Source: Cucumis sativus
Taxonomy: Eukaryota > Streptophyta > Magnoliopsida > Cucurbitales > Cucurbitaceae
Reading direction: 5' to 3'
DNA: 64,000 bases
NCBI RefSeq assembly: GCF_000004075.3
Contig: NC_026657.2
Location: 11,098,001-11,162,000, forward strand
The notes beneath the pieces are model-generated. The model was not told the DNA's origin. It did not search any database and saw nothing but the letters and a program-made list of their open reading frames with translations. This document shows positions 48,717 through 59,870 of the stretch, in pieces; within the stretch, counting starts at the first letter, position 1, and the number at the start of each line of letters is the position of its first letter. The translations under genes and the position numbers were made by a program.

Positions 48717-51422
48717 TCAGTTTCCCATAACCCAAGATGAAATTTCCTCAAGTTCCCATTGATCCAAACTACATCCTTCCATTGATCCATTATCTTGATG
48801 ATCCCAATCCCAATTCAACCATTGATCCATTTCCAAAGCTGAATTCACTGAAGAAGAACAATTAGAACCATAATTATGATTATGATCTTCAGTACATCTC
48901 ACTTTCTCATTGCATCCATTGTTATTATTGCCTCTTGACTCCCCCATTCCCCATTCAATAATTTCATTATTCAGTCTCATTATTTCACCATCTAGCCAAT
49001 CATATGGTCCCAAGTCCTCTTCACCTCCATCATTCAATACTACTCTACTATTTCCCAATCCATCTTCATCTTCTTTATCATCCTCTTCCGAGCTCAACCC
49101 TTTTTCTACTTTTTCTTTCTCAGTTGTTTTCATTTTGACAGTAGCAGCTTGTTGTTGGGCACTTTTGCTAATGTTTCGCTTTCGCTTCGATGCAGGAGTA
49201 ATGTCAAGGATGCCAGTTATGGGTGAAGACGACTTAGCAGAAAGTCGTGTCATTGTGTAGATTCTTCGACTTAGATGAGAGTTCCAATAGTTCTTTATTT
49301 CGTTGTCTGTCCGGCCAGGTAAATGTCCCGCTATCAAAGACCACCTAAAACACCGTCAAATCCAAAATAGTTGTCACACACACATATATAGTTTAAAACC
49401 CTAATTAACTACTCAACGAACCAAACATTATCATCGTGTTCATTCAACAACGTCTCAATTAATATTATACATATATGGATGAAAATGAAGGAAAAATTAA
49501 TACATTAGAATTGGAAGTAAATAGACATGATGTGTACAGTCTAAGGGTCCACGAAATTTTATTTTTGGTTGGGCATATTTATTTGCATTGGGAGACAAGA
49601 TTGAATGAAAATGGGAAAAAAGAAACTGTTAAAAATGTAATGGCTTTTGTCGTTTGCTCTCTTTGTATTTAGGGTTTTTGAATAATTGTGTGTTCAATTG
49701 TGGTCCGTGCTAAGAACAAATGCTACACCACACCACCAAATGTTAATTAGCTTTAAATTTAAGGTGGGACTGAGGGACTGAGGGACTGGGGGACACCCCA
49801 TCCTTCTACACATTTCTTAAATTTAAACCAAATATGGAAAATATATATTATGATCACATGGGATTGATTGTTAATTTGGATCAAATTTATTACTTTCTCT
49901 ATACATCAAAATAAAAATAGTTTCTCTTTTTTACTATACAAAATCATACCTCAAAACTCAAATCCATAATATAATTAGTTCATTTTATTAGACGTTGAAT
50001 TATGTTCATGTATTGGCAAAGGGAAGATTTTAATTATAGATCTTTTAGTCCATTATCATATCATGTCTTAATGGATCTATTACTCATTTTCGTAACGAAA
50101 GTTACAAAAGTATCTTTTAAAATTAAAAAGAAGTCACTTAGTTTTTTTTCAATATGCGATATGCATGGCCGGGTGTAGAGAGATCCAACGACAACCTTTG
50201 ACTTGGAGATGATAATATTTTTTTTTTTTTTTTTTTTGTATTCATTTGAGTTATGCATACTTGACATTAATTTATTTATATTAAAATATAAATCTTAACT
50301 TTTCAAAATTCGGAGACTCACTACGTAGCGTGTCAACATCAAACACATGCTTATATATACGTTTAATTTTATAAATAAGTAAAAAAAAAAACAAAATGAG
50401 TTCATTCATGCACTTATTAAAGGATTTAATTTGTTAAATACACACCTTTTAAACATCATGCACTATCAAATGCTAAAAACAGTATAATTAAAAAATTTAA
50501 AGATGAAAAACGAAAAAGAAAAAAAACACAAGCTAACAACTAAGTAATACGTGAAATATCGAGAAGTAAACGGTTAATTTATATTTGCTTTGTCAAAAAA
50601 TGTCTCCATCAGTTTTTCGAGTGAAAAATAAATTATCAAAATATAAGAAGTAAAAAATTGATTATCATAGTAAATTAATTAAGCTAATAATCATTAAGTG
50701 ATCATAAGGTATGAAAAACTAAAGTGAGTAAGTCGTGTTGTTGCCAATAACATGAAAATGTATTTAATTATCAATTGAAAAATCAGTTGTGTTCGTACCT
50801 GTTGCCAAAAACATTATGTAGCTTTACAATCATCTGTTCTTCCTCAGTTGTGATGTTCCCTCTCTTCAAATCTGTCCTCAGATAGTTAATCCATCTCAAT
50901 CTACAACTCTTCCCACATCTCAACAATCCTTTTACATCATATAAACCATAAATATATCAGAACCATATGTTCAATAGTAAAATTTATACTTGTGATTTTT
51001 TTTCACTATATAAGCATTTAAATTTCGAGTTGAAAACTTAAAAACAAAGACGAACTTTTAAAAATGATTTTTCAGAGTCGTCCAAAAGCAAAACAGAGTC
51101 TGTAAGCATATACAGCTGAATCAAAACCAACAAAAAAAGCACAAAATGTTGACAAAAACACACACCCATACAAGAGAATCTAAATCAAAACGAAGTTTGT
51201 AATTTCATTCTACAAAACTCAAACAATTAGTCATTGTACTGATCAAGCTATGAGAAAGAAAAAGCAATGAAAATGAATTGAAATGGAACCTGCATTCTTT
51301 GGTAAGGATCTCCATGAGCCTTCACCATTAGCTTGAATATAATTGGTCAAGATCTCATCTTCTTCAGCTGTCCATCTTCCCCTTTTCAGCCCCACTTTTT
51401 CACAACAAGGAGCTCTCACCAT
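48717..51422 (-). CDS. R2R3-MYB transcription factor, subgroup 7-like (flavonol regulator)
   Basis: R2R3-MYB of the MYB11/MYB12/MYB111 type, whose members activate CHS, F3H and FLS in flavonol synthesis without a bHLH partner. Three exons: 51290-51422, 50799-50928, 48717-49344; 891 nt, 296 aa; introns at the usual MYB positions. R2 (about 14-61) reads [41 protein letters not shown]3 (about 67-112) reads [41 protein letters not shown]. The bHLH-contact signature [DE]Lx2[RK] is absent from R3, as in subgroup 7. The acidic C-terminal half includes [15 protein letters not shown], like other SG7 members, but I see no clear GRTxRSxMK motif. The N-terminus is [11 protein letters not shown] instead of the usual MGRAPCC. 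A TATA-like element is near 51.49 kb. A probable miR858 site lies in the R3 coding sequence. Confidence 0.93.
49298..49318 (-). promoter_or_regulatory. Probable miR858 target site in the MYB mRNA
   Basis: The strand opposite the mRNA reads TTTCGTTGTCTGTCCGGCC followed by AG. Against miR858a as I recall it (UUUCGUUGUCUGUUCGACCUU), the first 13 positions are identical, including the 10-11 cleavage site. Position 14 would form a G.U pair, positions 17, 20 and 21 mismatch, and the rest agree. The site encodes GRTDNEIK of R3, where miR858 is known to target flavonoid MYBs. Confidence 0.7.
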
Positions 51423-53076
51423 AGTTGATAATGATGAGAGCAACAATGTCCAATTACAATAACAAAAAACTCTTTGGGCTAACTATTATAAATTGAGATA
51501 GTAAAGATATATTATTATAATTCTCAATAATATTTTGTAGAGTTTTCTCTAGACAGATGAAGAACAGTGGCATTGCATTTTGGGAAAAGGTTGTCCCTAA
51601 GTTTATAGGGTTTGGCTAATTGAAGGAAAAAGGTCTCATAAATTTAAAATGGTGCACCATCTCTTTTGACCCCCACTTGATTGATATTGCTGTTTTCACC
51701 GTTTTGATCTCTACATTGAGATGCCCATATTTATTGCTACAACTGTGAGATTGAGAGTTATTACCATTGTGTGTTGTTTAAAGCCAAACATATTACACAC
51801 TACGTCATGGTGATATGGCCATGCCAATGAGAAATGAGTATATGTGTGTTATGACAAAAACAATCCACAAGCAAATAATTACCAAAATTTAGATAATTGA
51901 AACACAAGTCAGTGTGTTAGCAATGTTGTTGATCAACTAGCAACAGCCAGAAAAAATGTTTTATTAACTTGAGGAGCAATAGAGAGATAGGGGTCAAGGG
52001 TAAGAGTTGGAATAACGTTCGCATATGCCACCACATGCATCTAAACCTTGAACAAGATAGAGTCAAACTAAAGTTGAAAATGGGAATTAGTGAATTATTG
52101 ATGATCATCTCTATAGTTTTGGTTTAATTTGGTCATTTCCAAGAGTTAGATAACAGATCTAAGGCAGATATTTGAAAGACTTTACCTTTGTCTATGGCAG
52201 GGTGTGCTCTTATCTTTTAAACGTTTTAATTAATATGCGAGAAACTTCTTTTTAAGGCTCCAATTATACGTTTAAAATTAAAGCTCTCTTTATTTGGTCA
52301 AATTCTAATTTTTTAGATCGAAAAAACTTCTTCTAATACCATATTAGATAACATGAAGCTTTATTTTAAAACTCATTAACAGAAACGAGTAAAACTCATT
52401 TATTTTATAAAAAAAAACTGATCTCATTTTTTATCTTTTCTACGTGAGATTTTCAATTGTATAAATTATTCAACTAAAAAAAGTAAAATTAAAATTAAAA
52501 TGTTTCAATAAACTGTTTATGGACACACTACATCAATCATTCCAAGAAAAAAACTTTATTACAATATGATCATCACAATATAGTTACCCCGTGATAAACA
52601 TGCGAGGTAATTAACTTAACTCGAAGACTTGAGTCTTGTATATGTTGATTAAAACAAAACTATATTGAATTCAGAATCTTTTGATTTATGGTATATGTAT
52701 GTCAGTTATGAGCTAAACTGCCGTTAGCTTATATAATCTTTTTTAGTATGACTAATTCCTTCTTAATTATATCATATCAGCTCATTTCTTTTTTACAAAA
52801 TGAGTATCAATTTCAGCTTAGAGTGCGTAATGTTGGAACTAAATCAGCAGCTAAAAGTGATCATAGTTAAACCAATTCCACATGTCAAAGCCTATAATAG
52901 AATTAACGGCCACATTTAAAAATAATAATAATAATTTTTCTAAAGTTTGTTTTCTAACCCTAAATTGACCGTTACCCATATTTGTAGTTCCCAAATTAAT
53001 GTTCCACCCTGCATTTGAAAGTACATTGACACGACACATAAGTAGAGATAGTATAAAGAAAACATAAGATTAGTGG
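51423..53076. other. Intergenic region upstream of the MYB gene
   Basis: It begins with the MYB promoter (TATAATA-like element near 51487-51490 on the minus strand). No other gene seen; AT-rich, with short open frames lacking recognisable domains. Confidence 0.4.
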
Positions 53077-54064
53077 CACACGTCGAGAGAAATAGAAAAA
53101 AAATTTCGACGCATAAATTCTAGTTGGGATCTTACTCGGGAAAAATGATTAGTTGGGAGAGAATATCTCGACGCATGGAATATAGCGTCAAGATATCCTC
53201 TATTTTTTTATAAAAAAATATCTTTCCATCGTCATCATCTTACTTACTTGGGTAATTAACCATCCATTTCATCATCTCCTCTTCAACTTCCTTCCTCTTG
53301 CATGCAAACAAATATATGTAGACACACTAAGCAGTAAGTAAACAACAAGGAAAATAAAATCATATTTTACCTTGTAAACTCACAATTGTTGCCAAGAACA
53401 TAAAGAGCGATTACAACACATTCTAAACTGATGAAAAATCAAGAAGAAATATTGAGAGAGAGTTAAAATAAAAAAATTCAGTGATAGAAAAGGAAATTAA
53501 GAACAAATTCAAAGAGGTTTATATTTAGGATTTTAAACTTTGAATTACCTCCAACCAAGAGCAGCCACTGATGATGACGACGCACTGGCGACGACAATGG
53601 ACGGATGACGATCTCTCTCTCTCTCGGCCTCTTCCTTTTTTCCTTTCGATTTGAGCTCTATGTTCTGTGAATACATAACTAAAATGTGAAGAGGATCTTC
53701 AAACGCACTTCGTGAATGTCGGAAATTTCACCTATTCTCGACACCATAAAGTAAAGTGTCGGGAAAAGTACTCTCTATTCTCGACATTTCATTTATGTCA
53801 TCGAGAATGGTTGACACCATCCCCGACGTGTGTTAGCATGGTGTTGGGAATAATTAAAAAATAAAATAATAATATATCTTTTCCCGACGGCATGAACATT
53901 GATGTCAGGGGTTAGTGGACTATTCTTGACGTCTAAACGTAGACGTCGAGAATGGATATCTCCGCTGATTCTTGCCTGGCGGCGTCGAAAATGGTGGAGA
54001 CATTTCCAACGTACGTTTCATCGATACCCATTTCGACCTCCGGAATGTCCAATTTCTGGTAGTG
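53077..54064. mobile_element. Non-autonomous CACTA-type (En/Spm-like) element
   Basis: The right end (54052-54064) reads ATTTCTGGTAGTG, the complement of CACTACCAGAAAT, a typical CACTA terminal repeat. Inside are many short subterminal motifs in both orientations, such as TTCTCGAC, GTCGAGAAT, TTCCCGACG and GTCGGGAA, concentrated at about 53080-53200 and 53700-54000, as CACTA transposase-binding repeats are arranged. No transposase frame is present. The left end is degenerate: CACACGTCGAGAGAAAT near 53077 only loosely matches the TIR, and no matching 3-bp target duplication was found, so the left boundary is approximate. The middle has a (CT)n-rich patch and GATGACGACG runs of unknown origin. 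Confidence 0.65.
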
Positions 54065-54825
54065 ACATACATCTGAAAAAAATAACATTTTAAAAAAAAT
54101 AGAAAAAATTCAAGTATTATGGAAACATTATACTATCTCCATTCACACTATAAATTTAATTTTAAAAATATTTGAAAACCCAATCCTCACCTTAAATTAA
54201 AAAGGTGTATTGTATTGATGTTCATATTACTCTATAGTATAGGAGATAATATACCAATAATGATACTAATAATAATAACAATGGCAAAAGGAATATTAAT
54301 TTACTGAAATGAAAAAGAGGCAATTATATAATGAAATTATTAGGGTGGCAGACAAACTTTATTAAAATAAATGAGGAGTAAACTCCATGAAACCAACAAA
54401 AGGGAAGCTTCTGTGTCTTCTTTCCTGTAACGTACACTTCAATGCTCTATAAAAGGCTAAAGAAAATCTCTCAAAATTTTGCTTAAAAAAAACCCTACCA
54501 AATAATGGAAAATCGATAAATCAGTATGTTTCATATATTATATAACCATATTGTTTAATTATTTAACTGCAGCTGCTGCCATAGAATATTACTCTGTCAT
54601 CACATTAAATTATTAATTTAAAAACAAAACAAAACAAAAATTTAGCAATCCCATCATCTAAAAGGTCTGAAATTATTTGTGAAACATTGGGGCCAAATTA
54701 CCTAACACAACATTTAAGACATTCCCTTTCAAGCATTCAATGGTTTCACATGCTTTAATTTTGTACAAATAGGAAAGTTAATGTATATGTATATATATCT
54801 CTCTTTTTCTTTTTCAAGTGTATGT

Positions 54826-54906
54826 ATACATATCGATCGCAGTGATAGATATCTATCCCTAATCGACGATAAAATGTCTTGACTTATTTTGCTATATTTG
54901 AAACCG
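54826..54906. repeat. Dispersed inverted-repeat family, half copy F
   Basis: Only a core (CGCAGTGATAGATATCTATC) and a right arm (TTATTTTGCTATATTTGAAA) are visible. The left arm is missing or too diverged. Confidence 0.45.
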
Positions 54907-56716
54907 TTGTTAATAAATAAACGGACAAAGAGTATTATATATTGGACATGTGAATTGTGAAACACTTTTTTCATTATTGAACAAAAAAAAATGGAAAAAA
55001 AATAGCTTTTTATCACTAAACTTATCAAATTGTATGATCACTGTTCTAAAATAATCACTTTTGAAATATATCCAACCATGGTCATTGAAAATTGATGATT
55101 AAAAAGAAAGTTTCAATTAGCAATTAAAGTAGTTTCAAAGCAGGTCAAAGTCACTTTCGAATTTACCCGACTGCGTTGTCTCGAAAATGGCAAAATAAGA
55201 AAGGGGAAAAGAGACTAGATTTGAGAGGGTTAAAGATAAAAACACGAAGGTAGGGATGGTACAGAATGGGAGTACTGAATGGAAGGATCATTGTTGGGGG
55301 TTTGTAAGCCAAGTTTGGAAGCTGTGAGTGTCATCATTTATTTCAGAAACAAAGACTGCAAGTTTTAGTTTGGTTTTTGGTTTAAACAATATATGATATA
55401 TACATTACGCCATTTTTACTTAACTCTTCTTTAATATACAAAGCTTTGTCTTTTTCTTTCCTTATAGGGACATAGATTTCACCTGAATGTTTGCGTGTTG
55501 TCACTGTCCCAGGACATTGAGTAATTCCTGCTATGTTTACTTTACTATGTACTACCTTTAAACGTTCGATAGTACAGCAATTCTTGAATATTCAAGTAGA
55601 TTATTCTATGTAGCAGGTGTATTTATTTATTTTATATTTAGTTTGAGTTTATTTTTATCAATCCATAGTAAAGTAATAAAATAGATTATTGGTTATATAT
55701 AAAGTAGTTGGTTTGAGTTTTGGAGTTAACTAAGAAAGTAAATGGACTGTTCATTCATTGAAGCTCTACTAACTATCTCTATGCATTCTCTTAATTAGTA
55801 CTGTAGTGCTTGTTCATATGAAACTTTGAAGAGAGGGAGAGAGAGATTGTGGTAATATTGAAGATGGAAAGTTTTAAGAGTATTAGTTAGATTGGTTGGT
55901 TGGTCCCAACGTGTGTGCATAAATGTAAAAGAAAGAACAATAAAGTTTGGTTATTGCATCATGTGTGTGTCGTACAGTTCTTTTACTCTTTTTTTCTTTC
56001 ATGCAAGTTGGAGTCAGCGGTGGTAAATTGTTACTTCTAATTTAGGAACATTTTGGTCTCTCAAAATTAACCTTTAGGTTTTAAAATACATTATTTTTCT
56101 TACTTTTTCCAACTTTACTATGAGGCCCACCTCACAGCAGTGACGTTATAGAAATATTGTGTGAAAAGCAAAAAGAATAAAACAATACAAAGTTTTTTTT
56201 GGTTAAATATCCTTTAGCTATATCACAAATATTTAACTATAAAAATAACTAGAGTACATAGAAGACAAATAAGACACTTTGGCAACTCACTTCGATAAAT
56301 ACAGCCTAAATTTAAGAAACTTATTTGCTCAGATAAGAAATATCATTGAGATTCAAAAGTATGTAACTTAACCATAAAGTTAAGTTAACAAGTTATCACC
56401 CTAAAGTCTATAAATACCTTGTTCTCATCTATATTTGTTGTTTTGTTATATAGTTTTTTGTTATTTATTTTTACTTACGGTTTAAAAAACAAACCCAAAA
56501 TTTGAAATTTTGTTTTTTTTGTTTCTAGAATTTAGCTAAGAATTTGACTTTCGTACTTCATAAGTGATGCAACAATTATAAGTAATTGAAATCATGAAAT
56601 AAACTTAACTTTAAAAAAAATGAAATGTTTACCAAACACATCTATGCTTTTTTAATGGAACTAATCGGATATGAGAAATTATTAATTAAAACTATATGGT
56701 AGTTATTTTAAATGAA

Positions 56717-56884
56717 ATTTTTTTTGAAAATATTTACAAGTACATCAAGATGTCATTGTATATCATTGATAGATACTATCAGTGTCTCAAAACAATGGAT
56801 GATATAGTAGTCTATTAATATCATTCATTCCTACATATTATTGAATCACAATAAAATTTTGTTATATTTATAAATATTTTTTTC
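56717..56884. repeat. Dispersed inverted-repeat family, copy G
   Basis: The left arm TTTTTGAAAATATTTACAAG and the right arm AAAATTTTGTTATATTTATA with AATATTTTTTT are imperfect inverted complements. The core carries TATCATTGATAGATACTATC. Confidence 0.55.
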
Positions 56885-59578
56885 CATCTTACTATATATC
56901 TAAAAAATGAAAACTCCTAATACTACATAACTCGAACCAAATTTACTAATTATGAAAATTAATTTGCATTAATTAGTGAACATTTGGATTCATTAGAATA
57001 AATTTGAAATGTAACCTTAGGTGTTTACTCATTTCCACCCTCTTTTTTAAAATAGTTTCTATCCTATCAATTTTTTGTAAATATTTTCACAAACAACCCT
57101 ACCTTTTTACTCAATCCAAGTCAATTAATGTATATTGATAATCTTATAAACTTTTTATTAATGTTTTGTAATTGCCAAAAACAACTTTACTTATATTACT
57201 TCATCCATCCCGATTTTTAAATATAACAAAATGAACCAAATCATAGACACTGAAATTTTATTAATATTTATAAATATTTTCAATAGTTTTGTCATTTATA
57301 ATAGTTTCTCTAAAATCGAATACGCTTGAAGTTGAGACATGACCTACTCTCGATTCAACCTTTTCTATGTATATCTTAAATGCAAGTTATTGTTGTTTGT
57401 TGTCGTTGTTTTCATTTTTGTTGTAACAACAACTCAATTATTAAATAGGTTAGTTGAATTAAAAAATGATTAAAATAATAATGACAAATGTTATTCATTT
57501 ATGTACTAAATTTTAAATTTTGGTTAACCCTTGTTTTCAGATTTGTTATTCTGATGATGATTTTATGATTTGGCCCTTTCATCTCACTTCTTGGTGTTGG
57601 TGTGGTGTGTACTAATTTAAACCACAAAAATCATCAAACCACTCTTTTTTTTTCTAACAAATATAAATATACATTTCTACCAATTAAAATCTTAAAATAA
57701 TACTTCTAGGCAATAATTTAAAATTTGAATTTTTTTGTAAATATGTCAATTTAAATCCTCCTTTCAGTTTGTTCTACCAATATCACGTGAAACTTTATGG
57801 TTTAATTCAATTAAATGCTTAAAATTTAGACTTTTCATTACGATTATCTTTAAAAAAAAAATCTCATATGTTGATTCTAAAATATTTGTCAAATGTCAAT
57901 TTTATTAAAGTGAATTATTAGAATAAATGAATAGATAATTCTCTAGGAAAATGTTGACTAATTAGAATCTAAATTGTAAATATAGAATTCAAATAATTTT
58001 ATAATTCAAATTATTTAAATTATTGTTTCCCACTCTTCTTTATCCTCCCTCTGTCTTCTCTCCCCGATAAAATTACTCAAATTTAAACTTTTTTTACGAT
58101 TTAAATAATATAAAAAGATATTTTTTTAAGGGTCTTTAAGGATAATAAAAAGAACAAGTTATTTATAAAAAAAATCACTAAATGACAAAATTTTAAAATC
58201 AATAAATATTTTCTCTACTTTTATCATTTTGACAAATCTCTGTTTTTTTTTTTAACAATAATACTCTCTCTCTCTCAAACTTTTTTTTTCCTTTTTGAGA
58301 AAATATCTCTCAATCAATATAGTTGAAACGTGAAACCCTTAGCAACGTTTCCTCTATTGCTATCACTCATAGGGAAATTTTGCGGCATAAATTTGAATAA
58401 GTCAAAGATATTATAGTGCCAACTTTGGTGATGTAAGTGAACATGGGGATTTCTTTTTTCTTTTCTTTTCTCTTTTTCAATTTTGGTTCAGGAAATTTTT
58501 TTTAAAAAATTTTGTTATAAACACTTGTAAACACAATATCTATAACGGCCATTGACAGATACCTATACACATCAATGATATTTCAAAATATTTTATGACA
58601 TTTTTTCATTTAAAATAATTACTCTAGTTTTAACTGCTTTGTATTACTGATTTACTGATTATCTAATCAAAGTATTTAAAACTATAACATTGTAAAAGCT
58701 CTCCCTGCTAATTACAGTAATTTGCAGTAATATACAATAAAATTGCAAAGGCATGAAAGTTTTTCAATCACTAGTTGGGAAGAAAATTAATCTCCGAAGA
58801 AAGAGTGGAACAATGTTATATGTAAAACAACACAAATTCATACAAGTGAGAATTTGAATAAACACTTTTTTTTAGTCAATCTAAACACATCCTTACTAGA
58901 TTAGACTTGTATCTAGGACCTTGTAAAGATTTTAAATTCATAAGCTTTAAGATCTCAACCATAAGAAGATTCGTAGTCAATAAAATATTCTACATTGTAT
59001 TGCAGCCTTCTTTTCGTCTCTTAATGACTATGTAAAACTCATGATATTGAAGTAAACTTGGCTGACAAGCAATCTGATCGACTCATGCCAAAACTTTTCA
59101 GTCTTGTGGAGACATTATGATTCAAGTGAGACAAAGCAACCGCTCGCTCGAGACCCAACTTATCCATCTTCATCTCGACAGATAACTATACCCTGCAAAA
59201 TGCACTTTAAAAAGAGTAACCCATGAAGTTTCTCATGGACTCTCCAACCTAAAGAATGGCAAAAAATTCAATTTTCTGAGAAAATACAATAAATATAAAA
59301 CCCACTTGCAGAATGGTAGAACCAAATGGATCAATGCAGTGGTCCAGATTTAGTAAATAGACAAATATTCTCTTGAAACAAAAGGAATATCAGTAGCTAG
59401 CCATCAATACACTGATACTTTGCTTCGTCATCAACTACAACAAGTTGATAAGTTACTACGTAGATGACGCTCCGAGCCTCACAAATTTGACGATACACGA
59501 CGGGTTTGCAGTTGCAATCTCATAAAAAGAGCGGTGGCCAACGGGGAGGGGGGCAAAAATTAAATGAAATACAAAAGT

Positions 59579-59870
59579 TCAAAAAGGAGGCCAGCTATTG
59601 GTAGAAAAAGTGCAACACAAGTTGTGAAGAAAGAAACTAGATTGAGCCATTAATCCAAGCAAAAAATCCTCAACATCTGAAAAGGGCCTTTGGTTTCTTT
59701 CCAACCAAATACTTCACAAAAGTGCAAAAAGACCACTTGTCAATGGAGAATGGAAAAGTTTGGTCCATCGTGTCGCAACATCGAACACCTTAATAGGAGA
59801 GGAGCATCCCTATATAATAAATGATTAAAATCCTCCCACACCATTCTTATAAATAACACACCGTTGCAAG
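59579..59870 (-). pseudogene. LINE (non-LTR retrotransposon) 3' fragment
   Basis: One minus-strand frame reads ..CSSPIKVFDVATRWTKLF.., SGLFALL-stop-SIWLERNQRPFSD.., then ..WPPF and a TGA at 59579-59581. The IWLERNQR.F block preceded by a hydrophobic helix is the typical C-terminal end after the zinc-binding reverse-transcriptase domain of plant LINEs. An internal TGA replaces a residue just before SIWLERN, and further stops occur upstream, so this is a dead, 5'-truncated fragment. No poly-A tail is seen at its 3' side. Confidence 0.65.

Larger units (their letters stand above)
54065..59578. other. AT-rich intergenic region with repeat copies
   Basis: No supported gene. Inverted-repeat-family pieces occur at 54.83-54.91, 56.72-56.88 and 58.50-58.61 kb. 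A slightly GC-richer patch at 55.14-55.36 kb has no recognisable coding content. (GA)n-like runs lie near 55.83 kb and (CT)n near 58.26 kb. The segment at 58.7-59.6 kb is less AT-rich and may be LINE-flanking or transcribed non-coding DNA. Confidence 0.45.
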
